Positions 1 to 7,527 of a DNA stretch of 64,000 bases are shown here, in pieces (positions within the stretch are counted from its first letter, which is position 1; each line of letters starts with the position of its first letter). Source of the DNA: Jejubacter sp036620675 (GTDB lineage Bacteria; Pseudomonadota; Gammaproteobacteria; Enterobacterales; Enterobacteriaceae); NCBI GenBank assembly GCA_036620675.1, contig JAZHEE010000021.1; one strand, written 5' to 3'. A model generated the notes under the pieces. It saw only the letters and a program-made list of their open reading frames with translations, was not told where the DNA came from and ran no database searches. A program made the translations under genes and the position numbers.

Positions 1-82
1 TAATATCGCGGGCTTTATGCAGCGCATGAACGAGCGGGAATCCGTGAAGGCCGCGCTGGCGGCAGAAAAAGCCAGCACCTGA
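1..82 (+). CDS. gstA: Glutathione S-transferase, C-terminal end (partial)
   Basis: Only the last 26 codons are in the window (in frame from base 2, stop TGA at 80-82), giving an end of the form NIAGFMQRMNERESVKAALA. This matches the final helix of cytosolic beta-class glutathione S-transferases, which conjugate glutathione to electrophiles. Identification rests mainly on context: in E. coli gstA lies convergent with and directly beside pdxY, as here. No catalytic residues are visible. Confidence 0.7.
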   Translation, partial: NIAGFMQRMNERESVKAALAAEKAST

Positions 83-121
83 TAGAAGACGGCGCTCCTG
101 GCTTGCGGAGCGCCGCAGGAT

Positions 122-982
122 TTACAGCGCGACGGCGTTAAACCATTCGGACGGCGTCGCAATCTCCTCCTGAGCGGCCACCACCTGCAGTTCGTATTCG
201 GCCATACGTTTCGTCACCTGCATCAGCCCGTATACGGCAGACGTCACATGCTCCAGACCCGCTTTCAGCGCAGCGCCCTGCAGCAGCTTCACCAGCATCA
301 GACCGCTGGTGACGTCGCCCACGCCCACCGGTTGACGCTCTCCGAAATCCACCAGAGGGCGACTGATATGCCAGGCTTCGTCGGCGGTGACCAGCAGCAT
401 CTCAAAGCCGTGGGGATCGCGCCCGGCGCGGGCCAGATGCTTCACCAGCACAATCTTCGGCCCCTGACCGATCAGCTTACGGGCCGCCGCGATCGCCTGC
501 TCCACTGAAGTGACAGTGTCACCACTAAGCATCTCCAGCTCCAGCAAATTGGGAGCTATCATGTCGCAGGCGGGCAGCGCATAGCGAACATGGAACTCCG
601 CCACGCCTGGCGCCACGATACAGCCCTTTTCCGGGTGCCCCATCACGGGATCGCAAAACCAGACCGCCTTAGGATTCGCGGCTTTAACCTGACGCACGAT
701 ACGCAAAATATGCTCACCCTGCTCCGCCGACCCCAGATAGCCGCTCAGTACGGCGTCACAGCGCTTTAACTGACCGATATTCTCGATTCCCTGTACGATT
801 TCGCTCAAATGTTCAGGCGGCATCACGCAGCCGGTCCACTGCCCGTACTGGGTATGATTAGAGAACTGCACGGTATTAAGCGGCCAGACGTTGGCCCCCA
901 GGCGACGCATGGGAAACTCCGCGGCGCTGTTGCCCGCATGGCCGAACACCACGTGGGACTGGATGGCGAGAATGTTTTTCAT
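122..982 (-). CDS. pdxY: Pyridoxal kinase PdxY
   Basis: 286-residue ribokinase-fold kinase that phosphorylates pyridoxal with ATP in the cytosolic vitamin B6 salvage pathway. The protein starts MKNILAIQSHVVFGHAGNSA, the family signature at the pyridoxal pocket, and has the GVGDVTSGL motif near residue 225 that forms the anion hole and catalytic Asp. The start at 982 was chosen over an upstream in-frame ATG (1015) because the family begins at this Met. It lies downstream of tyrS on the same strand with a hairpin between them, as in E. coli. Length matches the family (287 in E. coli). Confidence 0.95.
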   Translation of the reverse strand: MKNILAIQSHVVFGHAGNSAAEFPMRRLGANVWPLNTVQFSNHTQYGQWTGCVMPPEHLSEIVQGIENIGQLKRCDAVLSGYLGSAEQGEHILRIVRQVKAANPKAVWFCDPVMGHPEKGCIVAPGVAEFHVRYALPACDMIAPNLLELEMLSGDTVTSVEQAIAAARKLIGQGPKIVLVKHLARAGRDPHGFEMLLVTADEAWHISRPLVDFGERQPVGVGDVTSGLMLVKLLQGAALKAGLEHVTSAVYGLMQVTKRMAEYELQVVAAQEEIATPSEWFNAVAL

Positions 983-1015
983 AGTGTAATCCGGGAAGAG
1001 TTCTTCACTTGCCAT

Positions 1016-1043
1016 AAAAAAGGCGTGGGTATTCTCCCACGCC
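1016..1043 (-). terminator. tyrS-pdxY intergenic terminator
   Basis: An 8-bp perfect stem (GGCGTGGG/CCCACGCC) with a six-base loop is followed on the minus strand by six T. It sits between tyrS and pdxY, so it probably ends most tyrS transcripts and reduces read-through into pdxY. Confidence 0.75.
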
Positions 1044-1114
1044 TTTCAGTCGTCTACAGGCGCCGCAAACGCGGGGTTTCACGGCACCGGTATTGTTCAT
1101 CGTTATACTTTCAG

Positions 1115-2386
1115 TTACTTCCAGCACACCAGGCAGTAATTTTTCTTACCGCGGCGCAGCAGCGTATAGCGTCCGAACAGACGATCGGCATCGCTGAACG
1201 CATGTTCCGGGTTACTCTGCTTTTCACCATTAACGGTGATGGCGTTCTGGGCGATGGTTTTACGCGCCTGGCCGCGGGAAGGCTGCAGCCCGGAATCCAC
1301 CAGCGCCTGTTGCAGATCGGCGCTTTTTTCCAGTTCGATCATCGGCACACCGTCCTGCGCCAGCTGAGCGAAATCTTCTTCGGTCAGGTCGCCCAGGCTG
1401 CCGTTAAACAGGCTGCGGGTAATACGCTGAGCAGCGGCCAGCCCCTGCTCACCATGAACCAGACGGGTCACTTCTTCAGCCAGCACATACTGGGCACGCG
1501 GCGCCGTACCGCTGTTTTTGTCTTCTTCTTCCAGGGCATTGATATCTTCAATACTCATAAAGGTGAAGAACTTCAGGAAGCGGTAAACGTCCGCGTCCGC
1601 CGTGTTAATCCAGAACTGATAGAACTTGTACGGACTGGTCTTTTTCGGATCCAGCCATACCGCGCCGCCTTCAGTCTTACCGAATTTAGTGCCGTCGGAT
1701 TTAGTGATCAGCGGTACAGTCAACCCAAAGGCCTGTTTCTGATGCAGTCGACGGGTCAGATCGATACCGGAAACGATATTGCCCCACTGATCGGAACCGC
1801 CAATCTGCAGCACCACATCGTGGCGCTCATTCAGACAGGCGAAATCGTACCCCTGCAGCAGGTTATAGGAAAACTCGGTGAAAGAGATGCCCACATCGTC
1901 GCGATTCAACCGCTGTTTTACGGCTTCTTTGTTAATCATCTGGTTAACAGAGAAATGTTTACCGATATCGCGCAGGAACGTCAGCACGTTCATGCTGGCG
2001 AACCAGTCATAGTTGTTGGCGGCGATAGCGGCGTTGTCGCCATTCTCAAAGTCCAGGAAAGGCGCGACCTGGCGGCGGATTTTCTCCACCCACTCCTGTA
2101 CCGTCTCTTCGGTATTTAATTTACGTTCGACCGCCTTAAAGCTGGGGTCGCCGATAAGCCCGGTGGCCCCGCCTACCAGCGCTACGGGCTTATGACCAGC
2201 CTGCTGGAAGCGCTTGAGGCAGAGTAACGGAACCAGATGGCCCAAATGCAAGCTGTCGGCGGTGGGGTCGAAGCCACAATAGAGTGCGATTGGCCCCTGC
2301 GCCAGTCGCTCTGCTAACGCTTCCTCGTCCGTCACCTGGGCCACCAGGCCCCGCTCTTGCAATTGCTCAATCAGATTGCTTGCCAT
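1115..2386 (-). CDS. tyrS: Tyrosyl-tRNA synthetase
   Basis: 423-residue class I aminoacyl-tRNA synthetase that charges tRNA-Tyr in the cytosol. Visible are the HIGH-type motif HLGH (residues 47-50), the GGSDQWGN tyrosine-binding segment, the KFGKT version of KMSKS, and a C-terminal S4 RNA-binding domain ending in RRGKKNYCLVCWK. Start 2386 (MASNLIEQL) is preceded by GGAGAA at good spacing and matches the E. coli start; an in-frame ATG 28 codons upstream has no support. Confidence 0.97.
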   Translation of the reverse strand: MASNLIEQLQERGLVAQVTDEEALAERLAQGPIALYCGFDPTADSLHLGHLVPLLCLKRFQQAGHKPVALVGGATGLIGDPSFKAVERKLNTEETVQEWVEKIRRQVAPFLDFENGDNAAIAANNYDWFASMNVLTFLRDIGKHFSVNQMINKEAVKQRLNRDDVGISFTEFSYNLLQGYDFACLNERHDVVLQIGGSDQWGNIVSGIDLTRRLHQKQAFGLTVPLITKSDGTKFGKTEGGAVWLDPKKTSPYKFYQFWINTADADVYRFLKFFTFMSIEDINALEEEDKNSGTAPRAQYVLAEEVTRLVHGEQGLAAAQRITRSLFNGSLGDLTEEDFAQLAQDGVPMIELEKSADLQQALVDSGLQPSRGQARKTIAQNAITVNGEKQSNPEHAFSDADRLFGRYTLLRRGKKNYCLVCWK

Positions 2387-2461
2387 CAAATTCTCCATGT
2401 AAAAACGACTGCACCTTTGCCGGTACACGGCTTTTCGCATGTGTTGCGAAAATAGAGTGTT

Positions 2462-2588
2462 ATTACCCAAAATAATTCAAGTTGCAGGAGGGCGGCAAGG
2501 GAGCGAATCCCCGGAATCATAGCCGTACTATGTAACCGGGTGAGCGAGTGCAGCCAACACACCTGCAGCTTGAAGAATGAAGGGTAAT
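2462..2588. repeat. Palindromic 127-bp intergenic repeat, copy 1
   Basis: The segment begins ATTACCC and ends GGGTAAT, with longer imperfect terminal inverted repeats (ATAATTCAAGTTGCAGG at the left against CCTGCAGCTTGAAGAAT at the right). A second diverged copy lies at 24146-24270. The form fits the non-coding MITE-like palindromes that are dispersed in enterobacterial genomes; no ORF is present. It separates pdxH from tyrS. Confidence 0.8.
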
Positions 2589-2643
2589 AGAATAAAGCGC
2601 CGGCCTTCTCAGTGCCAGCGCTATGAGTGACAATTTCACCGTA

Positions 2644-3300
2644 TCAGGGGGCTAAACGATCAATTTGCCAGGCGTCATCTTCGCGACGGTATAAAAAACG
2701 GTCATGGAGACGATGTTCTCCTCCCTGCCAGAATTCAACCTGATCCAGACTCACCCGGAAGCCCCCCCAAAAACTGGGCAGCGGAATTTCGCCTTGCCGA
2801 AACTTCTGGCGCAGTTCAAGAAACTTGCTTTCCAGTACGCCGCGCGCGGAAATACGGCTGGACTGTTTCGACACCCAGGCGCCGATTTGACTGTCACGCG
2901 GGCGACTGTGGAAGTACTTCATGACGTCCAGGGTAGACAGGCGCTCGGCATGCCCCTGAACGATCACCTGCCGGTCCAGAACATGCCAGGGAAACAGCAG
3001 GCACACCCGGGGGTTCTGTTCAATTTGCTGCGCCTTGCGGCTGCCAAGATTGGTATAAAACACCATGCCGCGCTCATCAAAGTGTTTGAGCAAAACGATG
3101 CGCTGGAACGGCTGGCCGCTGGCGTCGACAGTGGCCACCACCATAGCGGTGGGGTCGGCCAGGCGCGCTTCGCAGGCCTGATTCAGCCAGCGTTCAAACA
3201 ACGGTAACGGGGCATCAGTCAGATCGCGACGACGCAGGCCACCGTGGGTATATTCACGGCGCAGATGGGCAATTTTCTGTAAATCTTGCTGGTCAGACAT
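2644..3300 (-). CDS. pdxH: Pyridoxine/pyridoxamine 5'-phosphate oxidase
   Basis: 218-residue FMN-dependent oxidase that converts pyridoxine or pyridoxamine 5'-phosphate to pyridoxal 5'-phosphate, the last step of vitamin B6 synthesis. The split-barrel flavin fold is recognisable from QRIVLLKHFDERG (FMN contact), GSRKAQQI (phosphate contact) and the C-terminal RLHDRFLYRR...WQIDRLAP signature. Full length compared with E. coli (218). The window thus holds two B6 enzymes, pdxH and pdxY, flanking tyrS. Confidence 0.97.
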   Translation of the reverse strand: MSDQQDLQKIAHLRREYTHGGLRRRDLTDAPLPLFERWLNQACEARLADPTAMVVATVDASGQPFQRIVLLKHFDERGMVFYTNLGSRKAQQIEQNPRVCLLFPWHVLDRQVIVQGHAERLSTLDVMKYFHSRPRDSQIGAWVSKQSSRISARGVLESKFLELRQKFRQGEIPLPSFWGGFRVSLDQVEFWQGGEHRLHDRFLYRREDDAWQIDRLAP

Positions 3301-3357
3301 GTTGATTCTTCAGGAAATCAGCGGGTCGCGCTATTGTGCGCCCGCCTCCCGCAAATC

Positions 3358-3693
3358 TCAACTTTCGCTGTTTTGCAGCCGGCAGTTATGCAACACGATG
3401 CTGTCCTGGTGCCACACCGTGGCGGTATCGCCCTTCGACCAGAAGACGTAGATACCGTCGCTGTAACGCGCGCCAGAGGCGGAGATCCCTTGCTTCAGGC
3501 TCAGCGTTTGATCGTTATAGACAAAGCTAACCTCGTCGCGATTGCTGTTATGGGTGACCGATAGCGGCTGTTCGTCGCACTGGTACTCAAGGGTGTCCGT
3601 GTTCATCTTATCCATCACCGCGTTATAGACTGAATGGTAATAGCTACAGCCCCCCAGCATGGCTGGAAGCAGAAGAATAAACAGTTTTTTCAT
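3358..3693 (-). CDS. mliC: Membrane-bound C-type lysozyme inhibitor MliC
   Basis: 111-residue lipoprotein. The signal peptide MKKLFILLLPAMLGGCS carries the lipobox LGGC, so the mature protein is lipidated at Cys16, probably in the outer membrane. The remainder contains the MliC/PliC-type segments YQCDEQPLSV and SGARYSDGIYVFWSKGDTA; the family inserts such a loop into the active site of host c-type lysozyme. It sits between pdxH and anmK as in E. coli. Confidence 0.92.
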   Translation of the reverse strand: MKKLFILLLPAMLGGCSYYHSVYNAVMDKMNTDTLEYQCDEQPLSVTHNSNRDEVSFVYNDQTLSLKQGISASGARYSDGIYVFWSKGDTATVWHQDSIVLHNCRLQNSES

Positions 3694-3781
3694 TGGAAAG
3701 TCCTTGAAAGTTTCATGGTGGCGCGGACAACCCCCACACCGGGTTAATCAATAAGTCTGGAACGTTCCGTCGGCGGGTGAT

Positions 3782-4933
3782 TTAGTCCCATTCTGAAATT
3801 TCCCCCGGAATTACAGCCGCCTTTTCCCGATCGGCAGGATAAATAGCGCCCAGCAGCGTGGGGCGCGAAGCGCCAGTCACAGACGGCAGATTCCCCGGCA
3901 GGCCAGACATCGTACGGGCCGCCAGCCAGGCGAAAGCCAGCGCTTCCATATCATCGCCGCTAATGCCTGCCTCGTCGGTGGTCGATACTTCTATTCCCGG
4001 CAGCAGCCCCGCCAGGCGGTTCATCAGCAGCGGATTACGGCTGCCGCCGCCGCACACCAGCAAGCGTTCACAGCCTCCCCCCAGCAACACCTGTTCGGAG
4101 ATGGTCACTGCGCTAAGTTCGACCAGGGTTGCCTGCACGTCTTCCGGGGCCAGTCCCGGAAAAGCGACAAGCTGGCGTTCCAGCCAGCCGTAATTAAAGT
4201 ATTCGCGCCCGGTGCTCTTGGGCGGCGTCTGTGCGAAATACGGATCGTTAAGCATCTGTTGCAGTAGCGGCAGGATAACCCGCCCCTGGCTGGCCCATTC
4301 GGCATCACGGTCGAACGGCAGGCCGCAGCGGCGCCAGATCCAGGCGTCCAGCAGCATATTGCCGGGGCCGGTGTCAAAGCCGCGTACCGGACGCCCGGGA
4401 AACAACAGAGACAGGTTAGCGATGCCGCCAATATTCAGCACCATGCGCCGCTCTACGGGATGCGCCAACAGCGCCTGATGAAAAGCCGGTACCAGCGGTG
4501 CCCCCTGGCCCCCCAGCGCCATATCACGGCGCCGGAAGTCTCCGACGACGGTGACGCCGGTACGGGCGACAATCAAATTGTTGTCGCCTATCTGCATGGT
4601 GTGCGGGGCATCGCCCGCAGGCTCGTGCCATACGGTTTGTCCGTGACAGCCAATCGCCACTACGTCGACGGGCCGTAGCCCTTCACGCTGCATCAGAGCC
4701 TGTACCGCTTGCGCAAACAGCAATCCCAGACGGTGATCCAGACGACCCAGCGTCGAAAGCGTCACCGACTGCCCCTGGCATATTGCCAGAATATCCTGTT
4801 TTAACGGCCCGGGAATGGGATGGCAGTAGCTGGCCTGCTGCGCCACCATGTTTTCATCAATCACAGCCAGTACCACATCCACTCCGTCCAGACTGGTGCC
4901 GGACATAACGCCAATATAGCGACCCGATCTCAT
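3782..4933 (-). CDS. anmK: Anhydro-N-acetylmuramic acid kinase
   Basis: 383-residue kinase that cleaves and phosphorylates 1,6-anhydroMurNAc to MurNAc-6-phosphate during cell wall recycling. N-terminal ATP motif GVMSGTSLDGVDVV, then GCHGQTVWHEP, GDFRRRDMALGGQGAPLVP, NIGGIANLSLL and FDTGPGNMLLDAW are all present. Start 4933 was chosen because it aligns with the family start and follows AAGGAA; an ATG 18 codons upstream is not needed. The C-terminus is about 14 residues longer than in E. coli. Confidence 0.96.
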   Translation of the reverse strand: MRSGRYIGVMSGTSLDGVDVVLAVIDENMVAQQASYCHPIPGPLKQDILAICQGQSVTLSTLGRLDHRLGLLFAQAVQALMQREGLRPVDVVAIGCHGQTVWHEPAGDAPHTMQIGDNNLIVARTGVTVVGDFRRRDMALGGQGAPLVPAFHQALLAHPVERRMVLNIGGIANLSLLFPGRPVRGFDTGPGNMLLDAWIWRRCGLPFDRDAEWASQGRVILPLLQQMLNDPYFAQTPPKSTGREYFNYGWLERQLVAFPGLAPEDVQATLVELSAVTISEQVLLGGGCERLLVCGGGSRNPLLMNRLAGLLPGIEVSTTDEAGISGDDMEALAFAWLAARTMSGLPGNLPSVTGASRPTLLGAIYPADREKAAVIPGEISEWD

Positions 4934-5083
4934 CAGCAATTCCTTGATAACGCCCTGTGTTGAATGAATTACTCCACCATAAAGCACAGGTTAATACCAT
5001 GAATTATTAATATTTTTTAAAAAAGCGGTTAATTAATTCGCCACGAAAGCCTGAATTAACCGTCGTAATACTTTATTCATTCC

Positions 5084-5117
5084 GTTTACATCTGGTTCAG
5101 ACGCGATTTTTTACTAT
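5084..5117 (+). promoter_or_regulatory. PhoP-box promoter of slyB
   Basis: GTTTA-N5-GGTTCA at 5084-5099 resembles the PhoP direct repeat (T)GTTTA-N5-(T)GTTTA. It is followed after 12 bp by a -10-like TACTAT at 5112-5117, which is the spacing of PhoP-activated promoters. slyB is a known PhoP regulon member in E. coli and Salmonella. Assignment here is by pattern only. Confidence 0.6.
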
Positions 5118-5143
5118 TTTTACCCGTGGGTAAAAGAACCATA

Positions 5144-5172
5144 TGAAACAGAATGCTCAAATGCCGTATAAT
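5144..5172 (+). promoter_or_regulatory. Second (sigma70) promoter of slyB
   Basis: A perfect -10 TATAAT (5167-5172) has a weak -35 TGAAAC (5144-5149) at 17-bp spacing. It would start transcription about 50 bases before the slyB ATG and probably provides PhoP-independent expression. Confidence 0.5.
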
Positions 5173-5227
5173 TAAAGGATGATGGAGGCCCATCAGAGCA
5201 TTTTATTGTGAACAGGAGATTCATAAG

Positions 5228-5695
5228 ATGATTTCACGTGTGCTGGTAGTTTCACTGGTTGGTTTGACGCTGGTGGGTTGTGCTAACACAAGTACCCTTT
5301 CTGGCGACGTCTATAGCGCGTCTGAAGCCAAGCAGGTGCAGAATGTTACCTACGGCACCATCGTTAGTACGCGCCCGGTGCAGATTCAGGCAGGCAACGA
5401 CGCTAACATTATCGGTACCATCGGCGGTGCCGTACTGGGCGGCTTCCTGGGTAACACCATAGGCGGCGGTACAGGTCGCTCCCTGGCGACTGCCGCAGGT
5501 GCGGTAGCCGGTGGCGTAGCGGGGGATCAGATTCAGAGTTCTGTGAATAAAACGCAGGGCGTGGAACTGGAAATCCGCAAGGACGACGGTAATACCATTA
5601 TGGTGGTTCAGAAGCAGGGCAACACCCGTTTCTCTGCCGGACAGCGCGTTGCTATCGCCAGCAACGGTCGCCAGGTTACCGTTTCTCCGCGTTAA
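5228..5695 (+). CDS. slyB: Outer membrane lipoprotein SlyB
   Basis: 155-residue lipoprotein with a signal peptide ending in the lipobox LVGC (Cys18). The centre carries a glycine-zipper membrane segment (GGAVLGGFLGNTIGGGTG, AGAVAGGVAG), followed by a beta-rich domain with ELEIRKDDGNTIMVVQKQGN. SlyB is an abundant PhoPQ-induced protein that helps keep the outer membrane intact under stress. Length equals E. coli SlyB (155). AGGAG precedes the ATG. It is convergent with slyA. Confidence 0.95.
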   Translation: MISRVLVVSLVGLTLVGCANTSTLSGDVYSASEAKQVQNVTYGTIVSTRPVQIQAGNDANIIGTIGGAVLGGFLGNTIGGGTGRSLATAAGAVAGGVAGDQIQSSVNKTQGVELEIRKDDGNTIMVVQKQGNTRFSAGQRVAIASNGRQVTVSPR

Positions 5696-5703
5696 TCGCT
5701 CAG

Positions 5704-5725
5704 GCGGCGTCGGTTAAGACGCCGC
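5704..5725 (+). terminator. slyB terminator hairpin
   Basis: Perfect 8-bp stem GCGGCGTC/GACGCCGC with a six-base loop lies just after the slyB stop. The T tract that follows is weak (TTCGCTTT), so termination efficiency is uncertain. Confidence 0.5.
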
Positions 5726-5802
5726 TTCGCTTTGCAGCAAGAGGGTATGGGGAAATCAGCGACGCCCCACGACCGTTGGCGCGCCTGAAAACCAGGCGAA
5801 GA

Positions 5803-6243
5803 CTAGTCCCGAACCTGTAGCGCAATAATATTTTGCTCCAGCCGCGCAATCAGGCTAATCAGCAATGCCTCTTCCTCTGAGCTAATTCCCGACAAAATCT
5901 CACGCCGGGTTTTAGCGATAACATCTTCCATTTCACTAATCAGCGGCTCGGCCTTTTCGGTCAGCTTAATACGTTTGGCCCGGCGATCGTTGGCGCAGGT
6001 ATGGCGAGAAATCAGCCCCTTCTCTTCCAGCTGATCGAGCGTGCGCACCAGCGACGGCTGCTCAATACCTATCGCTTTAGCCAACTGGATCTGAGACTGT
6101 TCCGGCGGCAGCTGATGAATGTTATGCAGTGTGACCCAGTGAGTCTGCGTTAATTCCAGAGGCTTCAGGCGATGGTCAATCAGGGCACGCCAGATGCGCA
6201 CCAGACGTGCCAGATCGGATCCCAGTGGCGATTCCAATTTCAT
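5803..6243 (-). CDS. slyA: Transcriptional regulator SlyA (MarR family)
   Basis: 146-residue MarR-type dimeric winged-helix regulator, which in enterobacteria controls envelope and stress genes and often counteracts H-NS silencing. Recognition helix region IEQPSLVRTLDQLEEKGLI (about residues 63-81) and wing with CANDRRAKRIKLT are intact. Length and sequence match E. coli and Salmonella SlyA closely. Divergent from ydhI, with a SlyA-type operator just upstream of its own start. Confidence 0.96.
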   Translation of the reverse strand: MKLESPLGSDLARLVRIWRALIDHRLKPLELTQTHWVTLHNIHQLPPEQSQIQLAKAIGIEQPSLVRTLDQLEEKGLISRHTCANDRRAKRIKLTEKAEPLISEMEDVIAKTRREILSGISSEEEALLISLIARLEQNIIALQVRD

Positions 6244-6263
6244 CTCCTTTCAATTTAAAATAA

Positions 6264-6275
6264 TTAGTTTGCTAA
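6264..6275. promoter_or_regulatory. SlyA operator in slyA-ydhI intergenic region
   Basis: TTAGTTTGCTAA differs at only two positions from the palindromic SlyA consensus TTAGCAAGCTAA. It lies 21 bases upstream of the slyA start, in the region shared with the divergent ydhIJK operon. It fits SlyA autoregulation and possible control of the efflux operon. Confidence 0.65.
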
Positions 6276-6428
6276 GTTATTATAGCCATATTAGACTGTC
6301 TGCATAGCGCTTTTTTACCCTATGATTAACGGATAGATGCAAATGCCAGTCATCTCACACTTTGGCTATTCTATGGGTTATGAGACAGGAAAGGCAGCCA
6401 TTATGTTCATTCTAAAGGATTATTAATC

Positions 6429-6668
6429 ATGAACGCCCTGTTATCCCCTTCCGGCATGCCCCTCCAGGATCTGGTTTTCGGTGCTTCTGTCTATTTTCCT
6501 CCGGTATTTCGGGCCGTGCTGGTCGGTTTCTTTATCTGGCTGGTGGCTCATCGGCTATTGCGTGGATGGATCTACTCCGGGGAGATCTGGCACCCCACGC
6601 TGATGGATCTCTCCCTGTTCGTTATCTCCGTCTGTCTGGGTATGGTATTGCTGGTCACATTTCTATGA
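6429..6668 (+). CDS. ydhI: DUF1656 inner membrane protein YdhI
   Basis: 79-residue membrane protein with two hydrophobic helices (about residues 25-43 and 57-78). The signature LQDLVFGASVYFPPVF and RGWIYSGEIWHP identify the DUF1656 family, small partners of HlyD/FUSC-type efflux pumps (AaeX-like). Its stop overlaps the ydhJ start (ATGA), so the two are translationally coupled. Precise role unknown. Confidence 0.92.
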   Translation: MNALLSPSGMPLQDLVFGASVYFPPVFRAVLVGFFIWLVAHRLLRGWIYSGEIWHPTLMDLSLFVISVCLGMVLLVTFL

Positions 6669-7522
6669 ATCTGAAAACATTAAAATATTTTTCTACGCTG
6701 CTGGTCGTAGCAGTGGCGCTGGTGGCGGGCTGGCTGTTGTGGAACTACTACATGCAGTCCCCCTGGACCCGGGACGGCAAAGTTCGGGCCGAACAGGTAG
6801 GTATTGCCCCTCAGGTTTCCGGCACCATCACGGAGTTACGGGTCAGGGATAATCAGTTCGTTCATGCCGGCGATGTGCTGTTTCGGATAGATGACACACC
6901 ATTTCATATTGATGTGCTGAATGCCGAAGCCCAACTGGCAAAAGCGCAATCCGATCTGGCAAAGGCCACCAATGAGGCGAACCGTCGTCATCACCTGCCA
7001 AAAAACTATATTTCCGCCGAAGATATGGATACCGCCGATATTAACGTGAAGGCGGCGAAAGCGTCGGTAAATGTCGCCGAAGCCACCCTGAAACAGGCGC
7101 GCTGGCGCCTTTCCCAGACCACCGTGACCGCTCCGGTAGACGGCTGGATAACCAATCTGTCTACCCGGGTGGGCAACTACGCCGCCAGCGGCTCGCCGAT
7201 TTTCGCGCTGGTGGACAGTCACTCGTTTTACGTTGTGGGCTACTTTGAAGAGACCAAACTGCGCAATATCCGCCCCGGCGCTCACGCCGATATCACGCTC
7301 TATAGCGGCCACCAGAAGCTGGAAGGCAGGGTCGCCAGCATCGGGCGCGCCATCTATGACCAGAGCGTAGAAACCGACAGCCAGCTGGTGGCGGACATCA
7401 AACCCAACGTGCCATGGGTGCGTCTGGCCCAGCGCGTACCGGTTCGCATTGAACTTGCCAGCGTGCCACAAAACATCACGCTGGTGTCCGGTACTACCTG
7501 TACCGTCTCTATTCTGCGCTGA
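6665..7522 (+). CDS. ydhJ: HlyD-family membrane fusion protein YdhJ
   Basis: 285-residue periplasmic adaptor with one N-terminal transmembrane anchor (residues 9-28). It has the biotinyl-lipoyl half motif GTITELRVRDNQFVHAGDVL, an alpha-helical hairpin with Ala/Lys-rich segments, and a beta-barrel domain. It would link the FUSC-type YdhK to an outer membrane channel, similar to AaeA. Start 6665 was chosen over an ORF start 33 codons upstream because it overlaps the ydhI stop (ATGA) and begins at the membrane anchor. Confidence 0.92.
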   Translation: MNLKTLKYFSTLLVVAVALVAGWLLWNYYMQSPWTRDGKVRAEQVGIAPQVSGTITELRVRDNQFVHAGDVLFRIDDTPFHIDVLNAEAQLAKAQSDLAKATNEANRRHHLPKNYISAEDMDTADINVKAAKASVNVAEATLKQARWRLSQTTVTAPVDGWITNLSTRVGNYAASGSPIFALVDSHSFYVVGYFEETKLRNIRPGAHADITLYSGHQKLEGRVASIGRAIYDQSVETDSQLVADIKPNVPWVRLAQRVPVRIELASVPQNITLVSGTTCTVSILR

Positions 7523-7527
7523 ATATC

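Noticed and set aside
809..2119. 436-codon plus-strand ORF opposite tyrS and pdxY
   Set aside because: Spans the pdxY start, the terminator and most of tyrS; no domain, composition typical of an antisense shadow.
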